64,000 nucleotides of DNA from Candidatus Halocynthiibacter alkanivorans (GCF_003333265.1 NZ_QOLB01000079.1:62001-126000); one strand, 5' to 3'; counted from the first letter of the stretch, positions 1-9,102 are shown. The notes: generated by a model from the sequence alone, not told the origin. Numbers and translations: made by a program.

Positions 1-248
1 GCTCAGGAAAGTTACATCCGGCCCATTTGTATGTGCGGGTACTGTTCACAAATGTTTTTTCGCATGTTCTCGGACCTAGCACATCTGTTTCCGGCCTGTT
101 GATCGACATGCGGGTCGTGGCCTCATTGGGGGTACGCCCGCACCGTGGTCTCATCAGTTGCAAGGTCAATTATGACCAAAAAGTCCGTCAGACTTTGTGG
201 GTGTAGTATTTCCGTTCCATGCTTTTGTCTTTTGCGATCGCCTTTGGA
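1..248. other. Left-edge stretch without a supported gene
   Basis: I see no ORF with family resemblance or a convincing ribosome-binding site. It lies just downstream (minus strand) of the IS110 transposase remnant and may include the remnant's decayed end, but no terminal repeat could be identified. Confidence 0.5.
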
Positions 249-575
249 TCACGGGGGGGAAACGCCCGTCACGACCTCGTCTCCGGGTGCACCGAACGTG
301 GTGCCGTGGTGCAGGACGCTCCACGCAGACCGGGCGAGTTTGTTCGCAAGTGCGACCGCCAGCTTGTTGCGATGCATTTGGAGCTCCGCCCGGTTCCGCC
401 ATTCGCCAAAGCTGAAGTCTGGCCAGTGATGAGGTTGCATCAGGGTCACTTTGGCCGCCTGAACAAACAGCATTCGCAGATATCGGCCGCCGCGTCTGGT
501 AATCCGCCGGGCACCGTTCGTCTGCCCGATCTCTATTGCCTTGGCACAAGTCCAACCCATGTCGCGAAGCCACAA
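249..575 (-). pseudogene. IS110-family transposase, C-terminal remnant
   Basis: The minus strand encodes the end of an IS110/IS116-type transposase (Transposase_20 region). A stretch reading RRITRRGGRYLRMLFVQAAK is followed by NRAELQMHRNKLAVALANK, the typical C-terminal helix region of these enzymes. Just upstream (about 571-536) the expected motif FATWVGLVPRQ sits in a different frame and runs into a stop, so a frameshift separates the two halves. The N-terminal DEDD catalytic domain is absent. This is a dead, truncated insertion-sequence gene. Family assignment is from motif memory and is fairly secure. Confidence 0.75.
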
Positions 576-902
576 CCACGGCTAAATGGGTCTACGCCGA
601 AGAGAGGCTGCAAGTGCGCCGCAGGGGCGGCAGAAAGCGTGTCTTGACCGCCCGGGAGCCTGGATGCTGCGCGATGTGTGAATGGCAGATTTGAAGAAGT
701 TGCACTGCTGCATCAAAGTGCAATGTGAAGCGCGGGAAAAGGGCCGGGAGCACCCGTCGGACTGATCCGGGAAAAGTCTTGAACGTCCGCTCAGCAGGCG
801 TTCAATCGATGCGCAGCGAAGTTCCGCTCAGATCCCAAACCGGACATTGTTGATCGCCCTCACTGCAACCAAATTGACTTGCGGACTTGCGGACTTGCGG
901 AC
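576..902. other. Intergenic stretch with dispersed and tandem repeats
   Basis: No gene is supported. Positions 787-819 match 13179-13211 at 27 of 33 bases, so this is a copy of a dispersed intergenic element. At about 876-905 the octamer ACTTGCGG is repeated about three and a half times immediately before the end of the next gene. Confidence 0.5.
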
Positions 903-905
903 TTA
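876..905. repeat. Short tandem repeat, 8-bp unit ACTTGCGG
   Basis: The unit ACTTGCGG recurs in direct succession about 3.5 times and runs up to the stop codon of the minus-strand membrane-protein gene. It may be a slippage-prone tract. There are no spacers, so it is not CRISPR. Confidence 0.7.
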
Positions 906-1478
906 CGCCTCGTAGCGGCGCAAGACCCGGAAAAAGAACATCAGCATTATCATAAGGACGAATAATCCGATGATGTCACCCACGAGATAAGCAAGGTAAT
1001 CTTGCGGACCGCTACCGAGAACGAAATTCGTAAGCAGTGAACTCAGGATGGAAATCGCAATACCCGCCGCCATGATACAAGGCCAACACGGCATTTGACC
1101 TGAACGTGGTGAAAGATTCCATTTCACGAGTTTGAAGGCGTGGAAAGTGGCTGCTGGTACGATGACAGCGATCAGGATTGCGATCAGGCGGCTTGGAGTA
1201 AACACCCCCAGTCCAGCCACGCTGAAAAACGCAAGGAACACACCAGGACCCAATGCAACCACAGAGCGCCACCCCAACAGCCAGGCGGCGAGCACCCGGA
1301 CGCCATGCGGCAGGAAGAGCAGGCTGGCGTGGCTTGAAAATTCTGGAAAATATCTGTCCTGAAGCGGAATCAGAAGTTCAAATGTCATATAGAAAGTGGC
1401 GAGATACGCGAACGATACCACCGCTGTTTCTTTGGCCCAGGCCTGTAATCTCATCGCTGCTCTCTCCTGGCCGAACAC
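903..1478 (-). CDS. Conserved hypothetical integral membrane protein
   Basis: 191 residues (183 if the second Met at 1454 is used). It is hydrophobic throughout, with about five or six predicted membrane spans, and carries a LPHGVRVLAAWLLGWRS stretch reminiscent of MASE1-like sensory membrane segments. No signalling output domain is attached. It lies 4 bp after the stop of the upstream winged-helix gene, so the two are probably co-transcribed and functionally linked. The role is unknown; a membrane sensor or partner of the small regulator is only a guess from the pairing. Confidence 0.65.
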   Translation of the reverse strand: MFGQERAAMRLQAWAKETAVVSFAYLATFYMTFELLIPLQDRYFPEFSSHASLLFLPHGVRVLAAWLLGWRSVVALGPGVFLAFFSVAGLGVFTPSRLIAILIAVIVPAATFHAFKLVKWNLSPRSGQMPCWPCIMAAGIAISILSSLLTNFVLGSGPQDYLAYLVGDIIGLFVLMIMLMFFFRVLRRYEA

Positions 1479-1482
1479 ACCA

Positions 1483-1773
1483 CTAGTCCAGCGGCTTCAC
1501 AATGTACTGGCCTCGTCCTGACGCCTGGTTCTGAAAGAGATACCCTTTGCAAACCAAGGATTTGAGAGCTCGGAAAAATGTGGGCCGAGACACGTTAACA
1601 ACGAGTGTGTGGTCTAGCAAGTTGGTGGTCTGTACACCACTGCGGGCCTCTGAAAGCTCGGTCGCTGCGTAGTAGATGTCCCGCTCCACTGCAGACAGGT
1701 CCTGAAGCCCCATGGAACGCTCCATTTCCAGCATCAGTTTTCGCAGTTCCGCCAATTTAGAAATCTCAGACAT
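1483..1773 (-). CDS. Small winged-helix regulator-like protein
   Basis: 96 residues. An N-terminal helix (ISKLAELRKLMLEMERSMG) is followed by a winged-helix-like segment: LSAVERDIYYAATEL, then VSRPTFFRALKSLVCKGYL as the probable recognition helix, then a short beta wing. The size and layout suggest a MarR/HTH-type DNA-binding protein, but no specific family was recognised. It is the first gene of a two-gene minus-strand operon with the membrane protein downstream. A DNA-binding role is inferred from the fold pattern only. Confidence 0.6.
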   Translation of the reverse strand: MSEISKLAELRKLMLEMERSMGLQDLSAVERDIYYAATELSEARSGVQTTNLLDHTLVVNVSRPTFFRALKSLVCKGYLFQNQASGRGQYIVKPLD

Positions 1774-2431
1774 ACATCCAGGTCCAGTACACCGTTTGCT
1801 TGGTGCCTATTTCATCACGACTAAAAGTTATTGCAACAGAAATTATTAAAGTCTCACATTGACACTTCAATAAAGCGCGCTAGTCTCAGATGTAGTCCGG
1901 TGGCCGTCGACGAGCGTGAGTGTGGGTATGACCGGTTGCAGCCGAAAAGTAATTCTATCTGGCGCGGTGCCTTCGGGTGCCGCGTCGTTTTGTTTTCGTC
2001 CCCTCCTATGGCAGCCCCGCTTATTAAGTGACCCAGGCGCATCCTGTTTTCTGTCGACCCGGTATGGATTTGACGACAGGGGAGTATGCACCCAATTCGG
2101 CTGCAGAAACCGAAACAGCTTTGGCTCGCACGGAGTATTCATCTGGGGCAACTCAAACTTCGCGCCGCCGCGTGGCAGGACTGTCCAGTCGCCACCATTC
2201 GTAACGATCGGGGGAGAAAGGTCCTTCGCTGCAGGCGCGACCGGGGTCCGCTGTGCGGGTCTTTGTCGATAGATTATTGTCCGCATCGAACTAGGGAGCG
2301 GGCAGCCCCCCCTACCAGTGACTACCCGGTTTGCGGGCAACACGGGCAGGTTTCCGGGGTGTTGGGACCCGGAGTAATACCCGTTCAATCGCAAAGGCGC
2401 CGTCCTCAAAAATGAAAGGGTGGACTTTTAA
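1774..2431. other. Intergenic region without a supported gene
   Basis: About 660 bp between a minus-strand operon and the TetR gene. A 180-codon open frame exists on the minus strand (1867-2409), but it is Pro/Arg-rich, has no family resemblance and no plausible ribosome-binding site. I read the region as non-coding or degenerate. The promoters of both flanking genes must lie here. Confidence 0.5.
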
Positions 2432-2453
2432 AAACGTTCGTTTATTAAATAGC
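2432..2453. promoter_or_regulatory. Candidate TetR operator upstream of the TetR gene
   Basis: AAACG and CGTTT arms flank a central TT at 2432-2443. The sequence at 2439-2453 (CGTTTATTAAATAGC) is the inverted copy of 3126-3140 (GCTATTTAATAGACG), with 14 of 15 bases identical. The site ends 4 bp before the TetR start, where binding would block its own transcription. Autoregulation is inferred. Confidence 0.55.
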
Positions 2454-2457
2454 AGCC

Positions 2458-3105
2458 ATGTCCAATGTCACAAAAATATCGCGACCGCGCGGCAGGCCAG
2501 CCAAAGATAAGGCGGAATACGCTGAAATCCGCGACAGGCTGATCCGAGAAGGTGTCGCCTTGTTGACTGAAAAAGGGTTTGCCTCCACCAACCTGGATGA
2601 AATCGTCAAAAAGGCTGGCGTGCCGAAGGGTTCGTTTTATGCCTATTTTGAAAACAAGGAGGCATTTGGCCTCGAGCTAATTGACGACTACGCCCGGTAC
2701 TTTGAGCGCAAGTTGGATAAATGCTACGGCAATATCATGCGCACACCACTGGAGCGTATCTCCGACTTTATGCTTGAGGCGCGTGAAAACATGGCACGGT
2801 TTGATTTCCGCCGGGGCTGCCTGGTTGGAAATCTCGGTCAGGAGATGGCCGTATTGCCTGGATCATACCGCCAACGGCTGGTTGACGTTTTTCGCGACTG
2901 GGAAGTGAAGACAGGGGCGTGCCTGAGGGCCGCGCAGGACGCCGGAGAAATTGACATCGGGATCGACTGCGCCAAGAAAGCAGAAGCCTTCTGGATCGGT
3001 TGGGAAGGCGCCATTCTTCGGGCAAAGCTGGGTCGTTCTGCCGGAGCAATTGATCGGTATTCCGAGGACTTTCTGGACGGTTTGGGGCCAAAATCGACCT
3101 TGTGA
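2458..3105 (+). CDS. TetR-family regulator, AcuR-like
   Basis: 215 residues. The N-terminal helix-turn-helix covers roughly residues 20-65 (LLTEKGFASTNLDEIVKKAG, VPKGSFYAYFENKEAFG). The ligand-binding half carries FRRGCLVGNLGQEM, a hallmark I associate with AcuR, the acrylate-responsive repressor described in Rhodobacter. A Gly-Arg-Pro hook (RPRGRPAK) precedes the HTH. It sits directly upstream of the GMC oxidoreductase/CoA-transferase/hydratase operon on the same strand, and related candidate operators lie on both sides of it. It probably represses itself and that operon until an acrylate-type inducer is present. TetR assignment is secure; the AcuR subtype is moderately so. Confidence 0.85.
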   Translation: MSNVTKISRPRGRPAKDKAEYAEIRDRLIREGVALLTEKGFASTNLDEIVKKAGVPKGSFYAYFENKEAFGLELIDDYARYFERKLDKCYGNIMRTPLERISDFMLEARENMARFDFRRGCLVGNLGQEMAVLPGSYRQRLVDVFRDWEVKTGACLRAAQDAGEIDIGIDCAKKAEAFWIGWEGAILRAKLGRSAGAIDRYSEDFLDGLGPKSTL

Positions 3106-3125
3106 GACAGATCTAAAAAAATTTG

Positions 3126-3149
3126 GCTATTTAATAGACGGTCAGTCAT
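3126..3149. promoter_or_regulatory. Candidate TetR operator between the regulator and the catabolic operon
   Basis: GCTATTTAATAGACG at 3126-3140 repeats, in inverted orientation, the motif found just before the TetR start. It continues into GAC-GGTCA-GTC, a short dyad typical of TetR boxes, flanked by TTTAAT and ATTAAA. It lies in the 222-bp gap ahead of the GMC oxidoreductase gene and probably controls the 3328-7130 operon. Confidence 0.55.
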
Positions 3150-3327
3150 TAAATGGCGGCGAAATCTGAACCCAGCCGGGTTCTTTAGGGAGACGATGAA
3201 TGAACTCTACTGCGATCAGCCATTTTGCAGCTACTGGCGTTGCCGGTGCGCAAAAATCCGTCGGTGGCACGCTCCGGGATAAGACCGGTTTCCATGGCGC
3301 GGAATTTTCAATGCAGGCTGTGAACTG

Positions 3328-4998
3328 ATGGACATGGTTTTCGATTATATCATCGTCGGTGCGGGAACCGCAGGAGCCCTGCTTGCCAATCGGTTGAGCG
3401 AGGACAAAACGAAAAATGTTCTGCTTTTGGAAGCTGGTGGTAAAGACAATTACCACTGGATACACATTCCGGTGGGCTATCTCTATTGCATCGACAATCC
3501 GCGGACAGACTGGCGCTTCAGGACAGAAAAAGAAAAGGGCCTGAACGGCCGTTCTCTGCTCTACCCACGTGGCAAGACCCTGGGCGGATGTTCTTCTATA
3601 AATGGTATGATCTACATGCGTGGCCAGGCGCGGGACTATGACCAGTGGGCCAACCTGACCGGCGAAAACGAATGGGCCTGGGATGCGAGCCTTGAAGATT
3701 TCAAGGCGCATGAAGACAGCTATCGCCTCGACGATGTTACCCGCGTCAATGGGGAGAGGGTCGAAAGCCCCGACGGCAAACATGCCGCCGGTGGTGAGTG
3801 GCGTGTTGAAAAACAACGACTTAGGTGGGAAATTCTGGATGCCTACGCGCGCGCTGCAAACGAGGCCGGCATACCGGATACCGACGATTTCAACGGCGGC
3901 GACAATACCGGAACAGCCTATTTTGACGTGAATCAGCGCAAGGGGTGGCGTTGGAACACATCAAAAGCATTTCTGCGCCCGGCAAAATGGCGCGACAACC
4001 TGGAAATCTGGACCAAGGCACACGTTACAAAGCTGGGCCTTGAAAAAGATACTGACGGCCAGCAGCGGTGTACGACTGTTCATCTGCGCATGGACGGGCA
4101 CGATATCAAAGTACGCGCTCAGGCGGAGGTTATCCTGTGTGCCGGTGCCATTGGCAGCCCACATATATTGCAGCTGTCGGGTATCGGCGCGTGCAAGCAT
4201 TTGTCGACACATGGCATTGAAGTGCAACACGATTTACCCGGCGTTGGCCAAAACCTGCAGGACCATCTTCAGATCAGAACCGTCTATCAGGTTGAAGGCG
4301 TCAAGACGCTGAATGAAATGGCGTCCACGCTTTGGGGCAAAGCGTCGTTCGCGATGGAGTATGCGCTGAAGCGCTCTGGTCCGATGAGCATGGCGCCTTC
4401 GCAACTTGGCATATTCACCAAAAGCGACCCCGCGCGCGAACATTCAAATATCGAGTTCCACGTTCAACCGCTTAGCCTGGAGGCCTTTGGGCAGCCACTG
4501 CACGATTTTCCGGCGATTACCGCCAGTGTCTGCAACCTGAACCCGACAAGCCGGGGCACAGTACTGTTGAAGTCACCCCGCGCCGAAGACGCACCTGCGA
4601 TCGCACCGAACTATCTCGATACCGAAGACGACCGGAAAGTCGCCGCCGACAGCCTGCGCGTTGTGCGCAAAATCGCCGCGCAACCGGCTTTGGCGCAGTA
4701 CAATCCAAAGGAGATCAAACCGGGGCCGCAATATCAGTCGGATGCAGATTTGGCGCGGGCGGCCGGGGATATCGGTTCGACGATATTTCACCCGGTGGGA
4801 ACTACAAAAATGGGCCGTGCAGATGATCCCAGCGCGGTTGTCGACAGCAAATTGCGTGTTCGCGGCATCCGGGGGCTTCGTGTCGTCGACGCCGGTGTGA
4901 TGCCGACGATTACAAGCGGCAATACCAACAGTCCGACGTTGATGATTGCAGAAAAAGCTGCGCGCTGGATCGCGGCAGACAACTACGGGAGGGCGTGA
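3328..4998 (+). CDS. GMC-family FAD-dependent alcohol/choline dehydrogenase-like oxidoreductase
   Basis: 556 residues, the normal length for GMC oxidoreductases. The N-terminal FAD-binding beta-alpha-beta motif reads DYIIVGAGTAGALLANRLSE. The GMC signature region follows (YPRGKTLGGCSSINGMIYMRG). The catalytic His is H488 in STIFHPVGTTKMG, and the second active-site Asn is at about 532-534 in SGNTNSPT. It would oxidise a primary alcohol with flavin. Its stop overlaps the start of the CoA-transferase gene (TGATG), so the two are translationally coupled. In acrylate/DMSP catabolic clusters a GMC-type enzyme (DddA type) oxidises 3-hydroxypropionate; the neighbours make that the favoured substrate here, but another hydroxyacid or choline-like alcohol is possible. 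Confidence 0.9.
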   Translation: MDMVFDYIIVGAGTAGALLANRLSEDKTKNVLLLEAGGKDNYHWIHIPVGYLYCIDNPRTDWRFRTEKEKGLNGRSLLYPRGKTLGGCSSINGMIYMRGQARDYDQWANLTGENEWAWDASLEDFKAHEDSYRLDDVTRVNGERVESPDGKHAAGGEWRVEKQRLRWEILDAYARAANEAGIPDTDDFNGGDNTGTAYFDVNQRKGWRWNTSKAFLRPAKWRDNLEIWTKAHVTKLGLEKDTDGQQRCTTVHLRMDGHDIKVRAQAEVILCAGAIGSPHILQLSGIGACKHLSTHGIEVQHDLPGVGQNLQDHLQIRTVYQVEGVKTLNEMASTLWGKASFAMEYALKRSGPMSMAPSQLGIFTKSDPAREHSNIEFHVQPLSLEAFGQPLHDFPAITASVCNLNPTSRGTVLLKSPRAEDAPAIAPNYLDTEDDRKVAADSLRVVRKIAAQPALAQYNPKEIKPGPQYQSDADLARAAGDIGSTIFHPVGTTKMGRADDPSAVVDSKLRVRGIRGLRVVDAGVMPTITSGNTNSPTLMIAEKAARWIAADNYGRA

Positions 4999-6275
4999 TG
5001 GCCGGTTCAAATGACATTCCACTGAAAAAAGGCCCGTTAAACGGGATCACAGTGCTGGATTTTTCGCGTGTGCTGGCGGGGCCATACTGCACCATGGTTC
5101 TCGCGGATCTTGGGGCGCGTGTGATCAAGGTCGAAAAGATAGGCACCGGCGATGACACCCGGGCATTTGGTCCCTTTGTGGAAGAGGAATCGGCGTATTT
5201 CACCTGCTTTAACCGAGGCAAGGAAAGCATCACGCTGGACATCAAGTCGCCGCGGGACCGCGAACTGTTGGAACGCCTGCTTGATACGTCAGATGTGCTG
5301 GTTGAAAACTTCCGCCCTGGCGTGATGGACCGGCTGGGATATGGCCCGGACCGGCTGGCCAAAACCCACCCGCATATCGTCTACGCCTCAATCTCAGGCT
5401 TCGGGCACTCCGGACCCTATGGCGACTTGCCGGGCTATGACATGGTCGTTCAGGCCATGGGCGGTATCATGAGCCTGACTGGCTGGCCGGATGGCGAACC
5501 GGCCCGTGTCGGCACCAGCTTTGGCGATCTGGGGGCCGCTCTTTTTGCCGCGGTGGGCATCGTTTCGTCGCTTTACAGCCGCACCAAAGATGCCCAGGGC
5601 ACACGCGTCGATATCGGCATGCTCGATTGTCAGGCCGCGTTGATGGAAACGGCATTGGCGCGCTATGACATCGAAGGCGTTGTCCCCGGGCGCACCGGCG
5701 ACTGCCACCCGTCGCTGGCCCCGTTTGAAAGCTTTCGTGCCAAAGACGAGAAAATCGTCATTGCCGCTGGGAACGACACCCTGTTCATGCTCATGGCGGA
5801 TGCGCTTGGCGCGCCGAAACTGGCGCTTGATCCACGGTTTATGAGCAACGATCTGCGCTGTCAAAACCGTCCTGAAATGGTGGTTGAGATGGAAAAAATC
5901 CTGTCTCAGCACCCGGTTCAGCACTGGATCGATGCGCTCAACGATGTGGGTGTGCCCTGTGCGCCAATTAACACCATCGACAAACTGCTTGATCATCCGC
6001 AGCTTCTGGCCCGCAACATGATCGTTCAGGTCCAGGGGCAAAAAGGCAACCCGTTCAAAACGGCCGGCAATCCGATCAAGCTGACCGGACACGAAGAAAT
6101 CGACGCCAATGTTCCGATGAATGCCCCTGGCCTTGGGCAGCACCGCGAAGCGCTGTTGGCGGAACTTATGGCAGGCCAGGGATCCTACGATCTGCCTGCC
6201 GCCACTGCCATCAGTACAGAAACAGAAGAAGAAAGCGCCCAGGCCGCGCCGCAGCGCGATTCCAGCGCCGCTTGA
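4998..6275 (+). CDS. CaiB/BaiF (family III) CoA-transferase
   Basis: 425 residues from the ATG at 4998, which overlaps the preceding TGA and has a GGGAGGG ribosome-binding site; a GTG one codon earlier is less likely. The family III pattern is clear: GITVLDFSRVLAGPYCTMVLADLGA near the N-terminus, and D177 in SFGDLGA as the probable catalytic Asp that forms the acyl anhydride. The enzyme transfers CoA between carboxylic acids. With the hydratase 12 bp downstream it resembles the AcuN-AcuK pair, which converts acrylate to 3-hydroxypropionyl-CoA. The last 35 or so residues are Glu/Ala-rich and look like a flexible tail. Substrate assignment rests on context. Confidence 0.9.
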   Translation: MAGSNDIPLKKGPLNGITVLDFSRVLAGPYCTMVLADLGARVIKVEKIGTGDDTRAFGPFVEEESAYFTCFNRGKESITLDIKSPRDRELLERLLDTSDVLVENFRPGVMDRLGYGPDRLAKTHPHIVYASISGFGHSGPYGDLPGYDMVVQAMGGIMSLTGWPDGEPARVGTSFGDLGAALFAAVGIVSSLYSRTKDAQGTRVDIGMLDCQAALMETALARYDIEGVVPGRTGDCHPSLAPFESFRAKDEKIVIAAGNDTLFMLMADALGAPKLALDPRFMSNDLRCQNRPEMVVEMEKILSQHPVQHWIDALNDVGVPCAPINTIDKLLDHPQLLARNMIVQVQGQKGNPFKTAGNPIKLTGHEEIDANVPMNAPGLGQHREALLAELMAGQGSYDLPAATAISTETEEESAQAAPQRDSSAA

Positions 6276-6287
6276 TTGGAGAAAGAC

Positions 6288-7130
6288 ATGAACAAGATTG
6301 CCAACAAGGTTGAAAAGACAAAAATGTCAGTAGCAGCTTCGTCAAAGACGACAACACCTGAGCCCGAAATGATCATTGTGGAACGGCGCGAACGGGTTGG
6401 TCTGATCACACTGAACCGGCCAAAGCAACTGAACGCCCTGAACCGGCAACTGGCTGAGGAAACTCTGGCGACGCTCAGGGAATTTGACGCGGATCCCGCT
6501 ATTGGCGCCATTGTCATCACTGGCAGCCCGCGCGCCTTTGCTGCCGGAGCCGATATTGCAGAAATGGCGGAAAAGTCTTTTTCCGAATTCTATATGGATG
6601 ATTTTCTGTCGCCCTGGGATGCGGTCAGGACAATCTCCAAGCCTGTCATTGCTGCGGTCGGCGGGTTCGCCCTGGGCGGCGGGTGTGAACTGGCTCTCCT
6701 GTGCGACTTCGTCATCGCTTCTGACGACGCGCAATTCGGTCAGCCTGAGATCAAACTCGGTATTCTGCCCGGTATTGGCGGCTCGCAACGGCTGACCCGC
6801 TCTGTCGGAAAGGCACTGGCAATGGATCTGGTCCTCACCGGTCGCAATCTCAGTGCACAGGAAGCGAAAGAATCCGGCCTGGTGGCGCGAATTGTGCCAA
6901 AAGAGGAACTGCTGCAAACGGCCCTTGAAGCCGCACACACGATTGCCGGATACAGCGCGCCAGCAGTAAAAATGGCCAAATGCGCGGTCAACGCAGCACT
7001 TGAAACACCACTGGCTGAAGGGTTGAAACAAGAGCGTCTGTATTTCCAGGCTGCATTTGCAACCGAAGGACAAAAAGAGGGCATGAATGCCTTTGTACAC
7101 AAGCGCGCGCCAGTTTTTCGAAACCGTTAA
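6288..7130 (+). CDS. Enoyl-CoA hydratase/isomerase (crotonase) family protein
   Basis: 280 residues from the ATG at 6288, preceded by GGAGAA; an upstream in-frame TTG at 6276 lacks a ribosome-binding site. The crotonase oxyanion-hole segments are present (AFAAGADIAEMAE and GGFALGGGCELALLCD), as is LGILPGIGGSQRLTR, which carries the region of the second catalytic acid. The first 25-30 residues are polar and not part of the fold. It is the last gene of the operon after the CoA-transferase. Hydration of acryloyl-CoA to 3-hydroxypropionyl-CoA (AcuK-like) is the preferred role; a general short-chain enoyl-CoA hydratase is the alternative. Confidence 0.9.
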   Translation: MNKIANKVEKTKMSVAASSKTTTPEPEMIIVERRERVGLITLNRPKQLNALNRQLAEETLATLREFDADPAIGAIVITGSPRAFAAGADIAEMAEKSFSEFYMDDFLSPWDAVRTISKPVIAAVGGFALGGGCELALLCDFVIASDDAQFGQPEIKLGILPGIGGSQRLTRSVGKALAMDLVLTGRNLSAQEAKESGLVARIVPKEELLQTALEAAHTIAGYSAPAVKMAKCAVNAALETPLAEGLKQERLYFQAAFATEGQKEGMNAFVHKRAPVFRNR

Positions 7131-7431
7131 AGTCCCGATAACCGTTATAAAACTCGTTGAGCATAAGGCGGGAATTTAAGTGCGTCCGGAAACAACCGGG
7201 CCGAAAACACAACGTTGGCAACAATCCATCCGCCAGGGAGGAAACGTCGCCAACTTTGCCGGCCAGACGGTTGTTGCAGGCGTGGCGACCGGATATTTTG
7301 TGGCATATAGTGTTGATAAAATCAGCGTGGTCGGTGCATGGGGCAGGGGCCAGACACCGGTCTCGGGTGCCATCTCAAAATCAGCATTCGGAATTCGGCG
7401 AACCGTCTGTAATTTGGCAGCCGCTTCGGCC
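7131..7431. other. Convergent intergenic region
   Basis: About 300 bp between the converging hydratase and methyltransferase genes. Short open frames exist on both strands (for example 7180-7557 plus), but they overlap the methyltransferase and resemble nothing. No clear terminator hairpin was spotted. Confidence 0.45.
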
Positions 7432-9102
7432 TCAATCTGGCCGGTTGGTGACATCCGGCTGCAATATCCCAAATTTGACCAGGATCGGCAAATTGCGTTT
7501 TGTAAACCGGCGGAATTGTTCGTCCAGCCAAGCTTCGGTACGAAATTCTGCGGCTAAGTTCAGGGCGGAAACCTGATCATCTGTCAACTGAGCCAATTTT
7601 GCTTTTACGCTGGTGCGGGCTTCTGACAACGTGTGACCATCCAACGCCAGCGTGAACAGGCCATTGATAAAGTTTAGCCGCAGAGACGTCCCCAATACCG
7701 GAGATTCAACATAGGCTTTGCCCTCCAAAATCAACCGCCGCGCCATGAACGCCCGGGTGGTATTCGAGACCAGTCTGTAGGTGCTTTCCCCATCTGATGC
7801 CTGTGGCTGCACGGGCTTTATCAACGGCTGAAATTGTTCACCGGCAATCAGGTCGTGCAGAGCCGACATAATTTTGCCGGCGCTAAATTCGCCCAGTTCC
7901 GGATGGTGGCAAAGCTCTGCAAAGTTATGGTCTCCGCCAGCGGCGATCCTGATCAGGTTTTGATACAGAGGACTTGCCAGATTTACGTGGCGGTAGCCAA
8001 GCTCCAGTTCGCTTTTCATCCGATATACCGGCACATTTGCCCCGAGATACAAATCATCAAAAAAGTGGTCTTGATCAGCCGCCGGCGCCTTGCTCCGGTC
8101 GCGAATATAAATGTCTCGCCGAAAGGACTCGTTGCGCATGAAACTGGCGCGGGATTCTCTTTCAAGCGCGTTTGGTGCCGCCTCCAGGTGAGGTTTTTGT
8201 TTGCGGCTGGTAACATTGTCAGGGTTGTTGCGCCGGATCTTAGCATTGCCGGCAAAGCTCAGCCCAATATCGGCCATTTCATATGCCACATCGCGAAAAT
8301 ATTGCGGTTCAAAACAGCCGTTGCAAAACTCATGCGCCACATAATGCGGATCGCGGGCCAGCAATTTGTCCAAAAACCGGCTTGCAGAAGGATTGGTACG
8401 AAAATAGCCCGCCCCGGCATCCCGGAGGGCCGCGATATTCTCAAGACCTATTTTGACCTTGGCAATCGAATCTCCTTCAACGGCGGTGATATATGACTGC
8501 ATCATTTTCCAAAGAGGCGTGAGAGTCGACCAGCCCGGGAGCGTGTTGTAGCTCAGGTAAACCAGACCGCCCGGATTGAGACATTGATCAATCAAAGATC
8601 GGATTTGTCCGCGAATCTCCACCCCGACCCAACTGTAAATTCCATGCAGGGCGATATAGTCGAATTTTGGTGGATTGCTTAGTTCGTATTGTTCAAATGA
8701 GGCGTTGATGAAATGGATATTGGTGAGGCCGGCCTCTTCCGCCATGGACTGGGCGTTTATGATATGCCCGGCGTTGAAATCTACCCCGTAAAAGGTTGCG
8801 TGCGGATAAGCTGCCGCCAGAAAATTCAGGCTGACGCCATTGCCGCAACCAAGATCACAATAGCTGAAAGGTTGCGCGTGTGGGGGCATGAAAAAACCGT
8901 TCAGACGGGCCACATAGGACAGCAGAACCGGGCTTTGGTAGGTGAAAAAACTCCATGTATACGGCACATCCAATACATAATCCGGAACTTTTTTATGATA
9001 TGCAGCATCGGGTTGTGCGCTGGTCCCGGTTGCCGGAGGGAGCTGCTGTTTCAACACTGGCGGGTGCAGGGATTGAAGACCCGTTGATTTTAAATCTGAC
9101 AT
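7432..9102 (-). CDS. Class I SAM-dependent methyltransferase with methyltransferase regulatory domain
   Basis: 556 residues. Motif I (YCDLGCGNGVSLNFLAAAYP, about residues 82-101) and the following TFYGVDFNAGHI acidic loop mark a Rossmann-type methyltransferase. From about residue 230 onward the segment including ARDPHYVAHEFCNGCFEPQY matches the methyltransferase regulatory domain (MethyTransf_Reg), and a helical C-terminal region completes the architecture. The start has a good ribosome-binding site (GAGGG). It stands alone, convergent to the acrylate-type operon. The substrate is unknown; proteins with this layout are usually annotated only as methyltransferases. Confidence 0.88.
   Translation of the reverse strand: MSDLKSTGLQSLHPPVLKQQLPPATGTSAQPDAAYHKKVPDYVLDVPYTWSFFTYQSPVLLSYVARLNGFFMPPHAQPFSYCDLGCGNGVSLNFLAAAYPHATFYGVDFNAGHIINAQSMAEEAGLTNIHFINASFEQYELSNPPKFDYIALHGIYSWVGVEIRGQIRSLIDQCLNPGGLVYLSYNTLPGWSTLTPLWKMMQSYITAVEGDSIAKVKIGLENIAALRDAGAGYFRTNPSASRFLDKLLARDPHYVAHEFCNGCFEPQYFRDVAYEMADIGLSFAGNAKIRRNNPDNVTSRKQKPHLEAAPNALERESRASFMRNESFRRDIYIRDRSKAPAADQDHFFDDLYLGANVPVYRMKSELELGYRHVNLASPLYQNLIRIAAGGDHNFAELCHHPELGEFSAGKIMSALHDLIAGEQFQPLIKPVQPQASDGESTYRLVSNTTRAFMARRLILEGKAYVESPVLGTSLRLNFINGLFTLALDGHTLSEARTSVKAKLAQLTDDQVSALNLAAEFRTEAWLDEQFRRFTKRNLPILVKFGILQPDVTNRPD

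Noticed and set aside
166-579. 137-codon minus-strand frame over the IS110 remnant
   Set aside because: It is the out-of-frame reading of the transposase fragment. The true relic is in the frame ending at 249, with part of the motif shifted.
876-905. Tandem octamer as a CRISPR or origin iteron array
   Set aside because: Only about 3.5 units, no spacers, no replication gene nearby.
1867-2409. 180-codon open frame on the minus strand
   Set aside because: Pro/Arg/Thr-rich composition, no family resemblance, no ribosome-binding site, and it lies between genes in GC-rich DNA where long chance frames are common.
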